Shown piece by piece: positions 33,969 to 41,889 of a stretch of DNA of 64,000 nt. The notes beneath the pieces were generated by a model. That model ran no database searches. It saw only the letters and a list, made by a program, of their open reading frames with translations, and had not been told where the DNA came from. Numbering within the stretch: the first letter of the stretch is position 1; every line of letters starts with the position of its first letter. A program made the position numbers and the translations under genes. Source of the DNA: Streptomyces lydicus (lineage in GTDB: Bacteria; Actinomycetota; Actinomycetes; Streptomycetales; Streptomycetaceae); the NCBI RefSeq assembly GCF_004125265.1, contig NZ_RDTE01000003.1, positions 3,348,001 through 3,412,000 on the forward strand, in the 5' to 3' direction.

Positions 33969-35723
33969 ATGCAGATCCACAAGTACGACACCGTCATCGT
34001 CGGCGCCGGTGGCGCGGGCATGCGCGCGGCCATCGAGTCGACCAAGCGCAGCCGCACCGCGGTCCTGACGAAGCTCTACCCGACCCGCTCCCACACCGGC
34101 GCCGCCCAGGGTGGTATGGCTGCCGCCCTCGCCAACGTCGAGGAAGACAACTGGGAGTGGCACACCTTCGACACGATCAAGGGCGGCGACTACCTGGTCG
34201 ACCAGGACGCCGCCGAGATCCTGGCGAAGGAGGCCATCGACTCGGTCCTCGACCTGGAGAAGATGGGCCTGCCGTTCAACCGCACGCCGGACGGCACGAT
34301 CGACCAGCGCCGCTTCGGCGGTCACTCCCGTAACCACGGTGAGGCCCCGGTCCGCCGGTCCTGCTACGCCTCGGACCGCACCGGCCACATGATCCTCCAG
34401 ACGCTGTACCAGAACTGCGTCAAGGAGGGCGTGGAGTTCTTCAACGAGTTCTACGTGCTCGACCTGCTGCTCCAGGACGTCGACGGCGTCAAGAAGTCCG
34501 CGGGCGTCGTGGCGTACGAGCTGGCCACCGGCGAGATCCACGTCTTCCAGGCGAAGTCGATCATCTTCGCTTCCGGCGGCACCGGCAAGTTCTTCAAGGT
34601 GACCTCCAACGCGCACACCCTGACCGGTGACGGCCAGGCCGCGGCCTACCGCCGCGGGCTGCCGCTGGAGGACATGGAGTTCTTCCAGTTCCACCCGACG
34701 GGCATCTGGCGCATGGGCATCCTGCTGACGGAGGGCGCCCGTGGTGAGGGCGGCATCCTCCGCAACAAGGACGGCGAGCGCTTCATGGAGAAGTACGCGC
34801 CCGTCATGAAGGACCTCGCCTCGCGTGACGTCGTCTCGCGCTCCATCTACACGGAGATCCGCGAGGGCCGCGGCTGCGGTCCGGACGGCGACCACGTCTA
34901 CCTGGACCTGACCCACCTGCCGCCCGAGCAGCTGGACGCCAAGCTCCCGGACATCACCGAGTTCGCGCGGACCTACCTCGGCATCGAGCCCTACACGGAC
35001 CCGATCCCGATCCAGCCGACCGCGCACTACGCCATGGGCGGCATCCCGACCAACGTCGAGGGTGAGGTCCTGGCGGACAACACCACCGTCGTGCCGGGCC
35101 TGTACGCGGCCGGCGAGGTGGCCTGTGTGTCCGTGCACGGCGCCAACCGCCTGGGCACCAACTCGCTGCTGGACATCAACGTCTTCGGGCGCCGGGCCGG
35201 CATCGCGGCGGCGGAGTACTCGGCCACCGCCGAGTTCGTCGAGCTGCCCGAGGACCCGGCGCAGCAGGTCATCGACCAGGTCGAGCGGCTGCGCAACTCC
35301 TCGGGCAGCGAGCGGGTCACCGAGATCCGCAAGGAGCTGCAGGAGTGCATGGACGCCAATGTGATGGTGTTCCGCACCGAGCAGACGATCAAGACCGCGG
35401 TCGAGACGATCGGCGAGCTGCGCAAGCGCTACCTGAACGTGTCCGTCCAGGACAAGGGCAAGCGGTTCAACACCGACCTGCTGGAGGCCATCGAGCTGGG
35501 CAACCTGCTCGACCTGGCCGAGGTCATGGCGGTGTCGGCGCTGGCCCGCAAGGAGTCCCGCGGCGGTCACTACCGCGAGGACTACCCCAACCGCGACGAC
35601 GTCAACTTCATGCGGCACACCATGGCGTACCGCGAGGTGGGCGCAGACGGCGCAGAGTCGATCCGCCTCGACTACAAGCCGGTCGTGCAGACCCGCTACC
35701 AGCCGATGGAGCGTAAGTACTGA
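33969..35723 (+). CDS. sdhA: Succinate dehydrogenase flavoprotein subunit
   Basis: 584 aa, full length. The FAD-binding dinucleotide fold reads DTVIVGAGGAGMRAAIES. LYPTRSHTGAAQGG carries the FAD-linked His region. HPTGIWRMGILLTEGARGEG and HYAMGGIPTNVEGEV are active-site segments, and GANRLGTNSLLDINVFGRR is the C-terminal FAD contact. It oxidises succinate to fumarate at the inner membrane face. The ATG at 33969 gives the family N-terminus; the stop overlaps the sdhB start by one base (TGATG). Confidence 0.97.
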   Translation: MQIHKYDTVIVGAGGAGMRAAIESTKRSRTAVLTKLYPTRSHTGAAQGGMAAALANVEEDNWEWHTFDTIKGGDYLVDQDAAEILAKEAIDSVLDLEKMGLPFNRTPDGTIDQRRFGGHSRNHGEAPVRRSCYASDRTGHMILQTLYQNCVKEGVEFFNEFYVLDLLLQDVDGVKKSAGVVAYELATGEIHVFQAKSIIFASGGTGKFFKVTSNAHTLTGDGQAAAYRRGLPLEDMEFFQFHPTGIWRMGILLTEGARGEGGILRNKDGERFMEKYAPVMKDLASRDVVSRSIYTEIREGRGCGPDGDHVYLDLTHLPPEQLDAKLPDITEFARTYLGIEPYTDPIPIQPTAHYAMGGIPTNVEGEVLADNTTVVPGLYAAGEVACVSVHGANRLGTNSLLDINVFGRRAGIAAAEYSATAEFVELPEDPAQQVIDQVERLRNSSGSERVTEIRKELQECMDANVMVFRTEQTIKTAVETIGELRKRYLNVSVQDKGKRFNTDLLEAIELGNLLDLAEVMAVSALARKESRGGHYREDYPNRDDVNFMRHTMAYREVGADGAESIRLDYKPVVQTRYQPMERKY

Positions 35724-36496
35724 TGAGCACCCCGACTCTCGACAAGCACTCCGCGGCACTGGACGCGGCCGAGGACGGCGCTTCGCACCTGATCACGGTC
35801 ACCTTCCGGATCCGCCGGTTCAACCCGGAGGTCTCGGAGGACGCCAGCTGGGAGGACTTCCAGCTGGAGATCGACCCCAAGGAGCGCGTCCTGGACGCCC
35901 TCCACAAGATCAAGTGGGAGCTCGACGGGACGCTGACCTTCCGTCGTTCCTGCGCCCACGGCATCTGCGGCTCGGACGCCATGCGCATCAACGGCCGCAA
36001 CCGTCTCGCCTGCAAGACGCTGATCAAGGACATCAACCCGGAGAAGCCGATCACGGTCGAGGCCATCAAGGGCCTCACGGTGATGAAGGACCTTGTCGTC
36101 GACATGGAGCCCTTCTTCCAGGCGTACCGGGACGTGATGCCCTTCCTCATCACGACCGGCAACGAGCCGACCCGTGAGCGCCGGCAGTCCGCCGAGGACC
36201 GCGAGCGCTTCGACGACACGACGAAGTGCATCCTGTGCGCCGCCTGCACCAGCTCCTGCCCGGTGTTCTGGAACGACGGCCAGTACTTCGGCCCGGCGGC
36301 GATCGTCAACGCGCACCGCTTCATCTTCGACTCGCGTGACGAGGGCGGCGAGCAGCGGCTCGAAATCCTCAACGACAAGGACGGTGTCTGGCGCTGCCGG
36401 ACGACCTTCAACTGCACGGACGCCTGCCCGCGCGGTATCGAGGTCACCAAGGCCATCCAGGAAGTCAAGCGCGCGCTGATCACCCGCCGCTTCTGA
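35723..36496 (+). CDS. sdhB: Succinate dehydrogenase iron-sulfur subunit
   Basis: 257 aa. The N-terminal 2Fe-2S ligands are in RRSCAHGICGSDAM, then RLACKTLI. The C-terminal 4Fe-4S/3Fe-4S ligands are in CILCAACTSSCPVFW and FNCTDACPRGIEVTKAI. It carries electrons from the flavin to quinone. Translationally coupled to sdhA. The end of the operon is followed at once by a tandem repeat array and then a strong terminator hairpin at 36694-36733. Confidence 0.97.
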   Translation: MSTPTLDKHSAALDAAEDGASHLITVTFRIRRFNPEVSEDASWEDFQLEIDPKERVLDALHKIKWELDGTLTFRRSCAHGICGSDAMRINGRNRLACKTLIKDINPEKPITVEAIKGLTVMKDLVVDMEPFFQAYRDVMPFLITTGNEPTRERRQSAEDRERFDDTTKCILCAACTSSCPVFWNDGQYFGPAAIVNAHRFIFDSRDEGGEQRLEILNDKDGVWRCRTTFNCTDACPRGIEVTKAIQEVKRALITRRF

Positions 36497-36502
36497 CGGG
36501 CA

Positions 36503-36643
36503 GCGGGAACCGCTCGGCGCTCGGCGCGCCTTGCGGGGAACCGCTCGGCGCTCGGCGCCTGGCGGGAGACCGCTCGGCGCTGAGCGTCTGGCGGGAGACC
36601 GCTCGGCGCTGAGCGTCTGATAGGCGACCGCTCAGCGTCTGGC
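36503..36643. repeat. Imperfect 29-30-bp tandem repeats behind sdhB
   Basis: Units beginning GCGGGAACCGCTCGGCGCTC occur at about 36503, 36533, 36562 and 36591, with a shorter fifth near 36620. The middle pair (GCGGGAGACCGCTCGGCGCT, then GAGCGTCTG) is identical. The stop codon of the minus-strand gene at 36632 lies in the last unit. Confidence 0.85.
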
Positions 36644-37462
36644 GGCGGGCCGGGTTCCGACCACCCGGCCGCCGAACAGCGCCGGTACGTCCAGAAGGGC
36701 CTCACCTCCGTATCCCCGGAGGTGAGGCCCTTCGGCCTGCCCGCCCGCCGTCTCCCGCGCCGGCGTCGGCGCCGGGTACACGAGCACCGGCGGCAGCGCC
36801 TCGTCCACCAGCGCCAGCGGGTGGTCACAGCAGAAGTACGAGGGGACGAAGACCAGGCCCCGCCCCCGCAGGTGCAGCTCCCGCTCCACCGGATAGCCGA
36901 CCTCCAGCACCGGCGGCCGCCAGCGCATCGGTGCCCCGAACGTCCGCAGCATCGCCTCCACCCCGGACTGCGCCAGCACCTGCTTGCGCAGCTCCCGGTC
37001 CGCACCGACCCGTCCGGCGATCCGCGGCCAGGCCGGCGCCACCGCCAGGTGGTGGTACGTCCGCAGGCTGCGCGCGAGCTGCCGCAGTGCGGCCGGCTCC
37101 CCCTCACCGATGCCGCGCGCCCATCCCGGCAGCGCCCGGTGCCCCGACAACCGGGTCAGCTCGGTCCGCAGCCGCTGGCGCGGGGTGCTCATCACGGCCT
37201 CCAGACCGGACTCGATCCCGTACTGGGATGCGGCCGGCGTCAGGAAGTCCGGGAAGTACCCGTAGGGCGGGACCAGCGCGAACAGCGTCCGCAACGGCCC
37301 CGGCCCGTGCCGCACGGCGTGCTGCCGCCAGGCCGCCAGCGCCGGATCGGTCCGGTCCTCCCGCAGGCTGTGCAGGCTCAGCACCGTCTCCCAGAGCGGG
37401 TCGGCACCGTCGGCCACTCGCGTACGCACCAGATCCTGCGCGGTGAAGTGCACTCGCAGCAC
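36632..37462 (-). pseudogene. ArsR/DUF5937-type regulator lacking its HTH
   Basis: 276 aa from a GTG at 37462. The N-terminal ~240 residues look intact (MLRVHFTAQDLVRTRVADGA, WETVLSLHSLRED, LVFVPSYFCCDHPLALVDE). This matches the ligand half of Streptomyces regulators that normally end in an ArsR-type winged helix. Here the frame passes through a terminator hairpin and reads LLDVPALFGGRVVGTRPAAR-R to a stop inside the tandem repeats; no HTH is present. It is probably a 3'-truncated regulator, either dead or acting without DNA binding. The family comparison is from memory. Confidence 0.65.
36694..36733. terminator. Strong terminator hairpin (sdh operon)
   Basis: GAAGGGCCTCACCTCCG (36694-36710) and its exact complement (36717-36733) form a 17-bp stem with a 6-nt loop. 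It lies within the open frame of the minus-strand regulator remnant, which translates it as GPHLRGYGGEALL. Confidence 0.85.
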
Positions 37463-37599
37463 ATCGCCCCCTGCCTCTGCGCCGCTTCCCTGACGGCGTG
37501 GACACGAGGATCTGTCCGACGGGTGGATTGCCGCAACCGAAACTCACGGGTAGCATCCGGCGGCGCCGGAACTCGGCAACTCGACTACTGCCGCGTCGA

Positions 37600-37649
37600 G
37601 TTGAGCTGTGGAACTGTTGAGCTGTTCAGCTATCGCGCGGTTGAGCTGT
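37600..37649. repeat. Three copies of GTTGAGCTGT upstream of the regulator remnant
   Basis: The 10-mer occurs at 37600, 37616 and 37640 in the 220-bp gap between two minus-strand genes. It could be an ancestral operator array; no other structure is seen in this gap apart from the hexamer repeat at 37653. Confidence 0.55.
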
Positions 37650-37652
37650 CCC

Positions 37653-37688
37653 CTACTGCTACTGCTACTGCTACTGCTACTGCTACTG
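37653..37688. repeat. Hexanucleotide microsatellite at a stop codon
   Basis: Six CTACTG units (37653-37688). On the minus strand they read CAG-TAG repeatedly, so the FBP-domain gene ends in Gln-Gln-Gln and then meets alternating amber stop and Gln codons in frame. Confidence 0.9.
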
Positions 37689-38195
37689 CTGCTGCTCGCC
37701 CTCTAGGACTTTGTCCAGGAAGGCGTCCAGGTTCCGTACGGTACGGGCGATCCGCTCCTCCAGCGGCAGCGTCTCCTCGTGCCGCCCGGCGAGCTGGGAC
37801 CGTTTGCGCCCCCGGACGTAGAGGGAGCAGGCAAGGTCGGCGCAGAGATACGTCCCGACGGTGTTGCCCTGCCGCCCCAGGGGACCGGCCCGGCGCGCGG
37901 CCAGCAGGCTGACGCCGGACCCCGGATGCCCGGTCACACAGACCGAGCACACCGTCGTCTTCGTAAAACTCCGCCGCACGCCCTGCGGCACCCGCAGCGT
38001 CACACCGATGATCCCGTCGCCCCGCGGCGCGACCAGATAACTCCGGTCCGGCGCCCCCGGATCACGCCATCCCAAGAAGTCCAGTTCACTCCAGGGGAGT
38101 TCGGCCAGCCCGACCGGCAGATGCATCCTGCTCGCCTCACCCTTCGAGCAGTTGACGAAGGAGGCACGTATTGCTTTTTCACCTACGGGGTCCAT
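37683..38195 (-). CDS. FBP domain-containing (treble-clef) protein
   Basis: 170 aa. The FBP fold, similar to the C-terminal zinc finger of FBP/EF-G-binding proteins, is seen in LPVGLAELPWSELDFLGWRD, a CSVC pair in TTVCSVCVTGHP and a second Cys pair in GTYLCADLACSLYVRG. The C-terminus is a charged helix (EERIARTVRNLDAFLDKVLE) ending in three Gln. Family members bind the ribosome or elongation factor G; the role here is inferred. The stop lies in a CTACTG microsatellite. The 157 bp upstream hold several GCTCATG/CATGAGC words but no gene. Confidence 0.85.
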   Translation of the reverse strand: MDPVGEKAIRASFVNCSKGEASRMHLPVGLAELPWSELDFLGWRDPGAPDRSYLVAPRGDGIIGVTLRVPQGVRRSFTKTTVCSVCVTGHPGSGVSLLAARRAGPLGRQGNTVGTYLCADLACSLYVRGRKRSQLAGRHEETLPLEERIARTVRNLDAFLDKVLEGEQQQ

Positions 38196-38352
38196 GAGGC
38201 CCGAAGCTAACAGCGGGTTACGAGATCCGTCGCCTCATTTATCCCCCTGGGAGGGGACGGGAGCGGAACCGCGCCGGCCGCCGGGCATCCGGCGGAGCGG
38301 AGGGAAGAACCGGCGCGCTCGCGGCACTCATGAGCCCATGAGCTCCCGCTGC

Positions 38353-39012
38353 TCATGGACTCGTGCTGCTCATGCGCCCGCGCATCATCACCGCATACGT
38401 CGTCCTGCTGTTGAGCTTTGCCCGCTGTGCCCTCGCGGTGCGCTCGGGGCCGGCCTCTTCCCGCTTCCGCGCCGTCTTGTCCCAATCCGCCGGCTTCAGG
38501 AACAGCATCGCGTTACTCCCCGGCTCCACCAGAACACCACCGAAGGGCAGGTCACCCGCCAACCACGCGCCGTCCTCCACCCCTTCCGGCCACCGCCGGC
38601 GTCCGGCCGCATTGACCGCCAGCATCAGCGGCGCCCCGTGCTGCCCGCGCGTCGTCACCTTGACCTCGAAGACGTCGCCGTACTGAGTCCGGCGCTCACG
38701 CTTCTTGATCACCCGAGGATGGAACTCCAACGGGTAGTCACGGAGCACTCTTGCGCACTGGGTGACGCGGATTCCGTAAATGGCGCGGTACACGGTACCG
38801 ATGAATACGAACACACCGGCAACAATGGGCAGAGTAAGGAAAATCGAGTTCGACTCCGTTACACGAGACAACACCACCGGGACTGCCACAAGAAGGACGA
38901 TGATCACTAGACGCACGGCCATGAGTCGAGCCAGGACTAGGCGGTTGGCTTTCAGCACATGCGCTATGTCAGGAGCATCAAGCAGTTCCGGAGCGCGCGA
39001 CTCGTATGCCAT
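38353..39012 (-). CDS. Two-TM membrane protein in the ESX-associated cluster
   Basis: 219 aa. The N-terminus is cytoplasmic (MAYESRAPELLDAPDIAHVL). TM segments at about 30-49 (LMAVRLVIIVLLVAVPVVLS) and 58-80 (FLTLPIVAGVFVFIGTVYRA) are followed by a ~135-residue soluble domain with VFEVKVTTRGQHGAPLML and WLAGDLPFGGVLVEPGSNAM. No known family is recognised. Same strand and order as the two mycosin genes, 165 bp downstream of the nearer one, so it may be co-expressed. The last codons lie in a CATGAGC-rich stretch. Confidence 0.7.
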   Translation of the reverse strand: MAYESRAPELLDAPDIAHVLKANRLVLARLMAVRLVIIVLLVAVPVVLSRVTESNSIFLTLPIVAGVFVFIGTVYRAIYGIRVTQCARVLRDYPLEFHPRVIKKRERRTQYGDVFEVKVTTRGQHGAPLMLAVNAAGRRRWPEGVEDGAWLAGDLPFGGVLVEPGSNAMLFLKPADWDKTARKREEAGPERTARAQRAKLNSRTTYAVMMRGRMSSTSP

Positions 39013-39177
39013 GGCATCTCTTTCCGGGCTCCAGGAGGCCCGCCGAATGGGGTTTTCGCCTTGCCGGATGCGGCGACCGGCCCCGACTTTCCAGCCCCGT
39101 CCGTCATTGCGGCAGGGGCCGGTTCGATGAACAACTCGGTATGCCCGGCACCCCGGTGCCCGGCTTTGGCAGGCGCC

Positions 39178-40359
39178 TCAGCCCCAGCTCTGGCTGCCGG
39201 CGCTCTTGCGGCGACGGATCGCCACGACGACGGCGACGACGGCACCGACGACCACCAGGACACCGAGACCGATGCCGCCGTAGAGCAGGGCCCGGTTCAA
39301 CGCCGCCTTGCCGCCCATCGGCGGGTTGGCGTCGGGCTTACCCGCGTCCAGCTGCGCTGACGCCTTACCCTTCGGCATCGGCAGCGGTCCCTCCTTGGGG
39401 CCGGCGGGGATATCCTTCCGCAAGGCGGGGCCGGGCTGGACGAAGCCGTAGCCGTAGTGGGCGTCCGGGACCTTGAGGTCCTTCTCGTCGTTGGTCAGGC
39501 CGGCAGTCTTCACCAGGCGGTTGGCGATCTGGCCGGGGGTGAGGTCGGGGAACTTCTCCTTGAGGAGGGCGGCTGCGGCGGAGACGTAGGCGGTGGCCTG
39601 GGAGCTGCCCTCCCGGGTCTGGTAGTCCGAGTCGTTCTTGGCCGTGGCGGAGGGAATTTTCACGCCAGGCGCGAGCAGATCCGTGTCGGAGTTGTAGTTG
39701 TTGAAGTCGGCCGACTCGCCGTATTCATCGACCGCACCGACACCGATCACGCCGGGGCAGCCCACCGGATATTGCCTGTCGCTCACGGCTTCGTTGCCCA
39801 CTGAGGCAACGACCACTACGCCTTTCGAGAGGGCGTAGTTGATGGAATCGCAGGTGTCCATCGATCGGCCTTCGTCATAGGACATGTTGATGACATTGGC
39901 GCCATGCTCCACGGCCCAGCGCGTTGCCTGTCCGCCGTTCTTGTACTCGGGGACCGGAAGGATCTTGGCATCGGGAGCGAGCCCCTTGACGCCCGCCGAG
40001 CCGCCGGGACCGTGTCCATGGCCCGCGATGATCGAGGACATGGCGGTGCCGTGGTCACTAATGTCTTCGCCCGACTCGAGAGCTTCGGCCCCCTCTTTCT
40101 CCGTTTCCTTCCCGAAGTCCGGCCCAGGGAGGAACTGCCCCTTCAAGTCCTGATGGGTCACCCGGAAGCCACCGTCCAGCACGGCCACCTTCACGCCCTT
40201 CCCGGTGGCCTCCTTCCACAGCTGCTCCGCCCCGAACGCCTCCAACGGCCACTGACCCTTACGCACTTGATCCGCGGAGGCGGTACCACTCGCGGTGAGC
40301 AGCAGCGCGCCGGTCAGCGCGGCACCCACCGTCGCGCGCAGTGTTCCGATGGCCTTCAT
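39178..40359 (-). CDS. mycP: Type VII secretion-associated serine protease (mycosin)
   Basis: 393 aa. A signal peptide (MKAIGTLRATVGAALTGALL) is followed by a subtilisin (S8) domain and one C-terminal TM segment (YGGIGLGVLVVVGAVVAVVV), then a basic tail ending SQSWG. Catalytic Asp is in KVAVLDGGFRVTHQDL, His in DHGTAMSSIIAGHGHG, the oxyanion Asn in VASVGNEA and Ser in GSSQATAYVSAA. It is a membrane-anchored protease on the outside of the cell, of the kind that partners ESX secretion systems. ATG 40359 has AAAGAG upstream. It lies tandem to a second mycosin gene. Confidence 0.92.
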   Translation of the reverse strand: MKAIGTLRATVGAALTGALLLTASGTASADQVRKGQWPLEAFGAEQLWKEATGKGVKVAVLDGGFRVTHQDLKGQFLPGPDFGKETEKEGAEALESGEDISDHGTAMSSIIAGHGHGPGGSAGVKGLAPDAKILPVPEYKNGGQATRWAVEHGANVINMSYDEGRSMDTCDSINYALSKGVVVVASVGNEAVSDRQYPVGCPGVIGVGAVDEYGESADFNNYNSDTDLLAPGVKIPSATAKNDSDYQTREGSSQATAYVSAAAALLKEKFPDLTPGQIANRLVKTAGLTNDEKDLKVPDAHYGYGFVQPGPALRKDIPAGPKEGPLPMPKGKASAQLDAGKPDANPPMGGKAALNRALLYGGIGLGVLVVVGAVVAVVVAIRRRKSAGSQSWG

Positions 40360-40575
40360 GCTTGGCTCTTTCTCGCTGTGCTGTACGGGCTGCAGGGGTC
40401 CATCGGGGGCATGGTGCCGCCCGGACATGCGCAAACGCGCTGCCCGGGTCCCGTTGAGCTCCTTCACGCAGCACTCAACGGCCTTGAGGAATCTCCCCTA
40501 TGGATTCACATGTGCCTTGAACGGGTCCCTGTACGGATTCCCGGCGCGGTGAACCAGGTGGCTACGGCAGCCGCT

Positions 40576-41775
40576 TCAGCCCCAGCTCTGACCGACGGCG
40601 CTCTTGCGGCGGCGGGACACCACAATGGCGACGACGGCCCCGATGACGACCAGCACACCAGCACCAATACCGCCGAAAATCATGAGCTTTCCAACGTTAC
40701 CCATGCGCGGGTTCGGGTTGGGGTTCGCTTCATTCTTCACGCCGGCAGTGACAGGCGTCTTGGACGCCTTTCCCTTCGGCATGGGCAGGGGGCCCTGCGC
40801 GGGACCTGCGGGGATGTTCTCGTTCAGGGCTGCCTCGGGAACGATGTAGCCATACCCGTAATGAGCATCAGGAAGCTTGAGGTGCTTCTTCTTTACGGAA
40901 GGAGTCAGGCTGGCTGTCTTCACAAGGCGGTTGGCGATTTGCCCCGGAGTGAGGTCGGGGTATTTTTCGCGGAGCAGGGCTACTGCGGCGGAGACGTATG
41001 CGGTGGCAACGGAAGTGCCATCGGTCGTGCCGTAGTGCGAATCACTCTTTCCACCAAGGACCGGAACGTCCACGCCGGGCGCAAGCAGATCGACAGCGGA
41101 GTTGTAGTTGCTCATCGACCAGGCCTTCCCGTACTCATCAACCGCACCGACGCCGATCGCACCGGGGCAGGCAGCCGGAATATGTTTCTCCGACGTCCCA
41201 TCATTTCCAACACCCGCCACCACCACGACGTCCTTTTCCACCGCGTAGTGGATGGATTCACAGACATCCGGCGCGTTCGTGTCCGCCAGGAATGACATGT
41301 TGATGACGTCGGCCCCGTGATCCACCGCGTAACGAGTTGCACTCGCACTCATCTTGTCCGCCGTCAAGGGCAAGATCTTCGCCTCGGGCGCCAGCCCCTT
41401 CAGACCTGCAGAGCCACCGGGGCCATGTCCATGCCCGGCGATGAGACCAGCCATGGAGGTACCGTGATCGCGGCGATCTTCACCCGGCTTCAGATACGGG
41501 CCGCGGGGATCATTCTTCGACGGATTGGGAAAGTCCTTGCCTGAGAGAAACTGTCCCGCGAGGTCCTGGTGGGTAGTACGGAACGCCTGCTCGATGACAG
41601 CCACAGTGACACCCTTGCCCGTGGCCTTCTTCCAGATGTCCTGGGCGCCGAAGGCGGTCAACGGCCACTGAGCGTCCCTGTTTTGGTCCGCTACCGCCGA
41701 GCCGCCCGTGGCCAGAAACAGCGCTCCGGTCAGCGCAGCACCGATGGTCGCGCGCAGAGTTCGTGTGACCCTCAT
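40576..41775 (-). CDS. mycP: Mycosin paralogue with altered catalytic Asp
   Basis: 399 aa with the same layout as its neighbour: signal peptide (MRVTRTLRATIGAALTGALF), S8 domain, C-terminal TM (GGIGAGVLVVIGAVVAIVVS) and terminal GQSWG. His (DHGTSMAGLIAGHGHG), oxyanion Asn (AGVGNDG) and Ser (GTSVATAYVSAA) are intact. The first triad position reads VAVIEQAFRTTHQDL, with Glu-Gln-Ala where subtilases have Asp-[TS]-Gly. Activity is probably reduced or lost, or the protein has a structural or regulatory role. The two mycosins are near-identical in the propeptide-like start and tail, pointing to tandem duplication followed by divergence. A 216-bp gap with no gene separates them. Confidence 0.9.
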   Translation of the reverse strand: MRVTRTLRATIGAALTGALFLATGGSAVADQNRDAQWPLTAFGAQDIWKKATGKGVTVAVIEQAFRTTHQDLAGQFLSGKDFPNPSKNDPRGPYLKPGEDRRDHGTSMAGLIAGHGHGPGGSAGLKGLAPEAKILPLTADKMSASATRYAVDHGADVINMSFLADTNAPDVCESIHYAVEKDVVVVAGVGNDGTSEKHIPAACPGAIGVGAVDEYGKAWSMSNYNSAVDLLAPGVDVPVLGGKSDSHYGTTDGTSVATAYVSAAVALLREKYPDLTPGQIANRLVKTASLTPSVKKKHLKLPDAHYGYGYIVPEAALNENIPAGPAQGPLPMPKGKASKTPVTAGVKNEANPNPNPRMGNVGKLMIFGGIGAGVLVVIGAVVAIVVSRRRKSAVGQSWG

Positions 41776-41859
41776 GCCTTGCTCCTCATTGCTTCCGTTC
41801 CGGGCGGGTGTTGACCGCCTGACGAGGTGCTCCGTTACGAGAACGCACGGAGCACCCCC

Positions 41860-41882
41860 TCACGCCGACGACGTCGGCGTGA
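41860..41882. terminator. Terminator after the WXG-domain gene
   Basis: TCACGCCGAC (41860-41869) and GTCGGCGTGA (41873-41882) form a perfect 10-bp stem with a 3-nt loop, 8 bp past the stop of the minus-strand gene and before the mycosin genes. Confidence 0.7.
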
Positions 41883-41889
41883 CGCCGTC

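Noticed and set aside
33831..35759. A 642-codon open frame antisense to sdhA, and similar long antisense frames over glyA, the mutase, trpS and the monooxygenases
   Set aside because: They mirror the third-position GC bias of the real genes and give Val/Gly/Asp- or Arg/Pro-rich nonsense with no ribosome sites.
36503..36643. Repeat array behind sdhB as a CRISPR
   Set aside because: Units are head-to-tail without unique spacers and vary in length; it is an ordinary tandem repeat.
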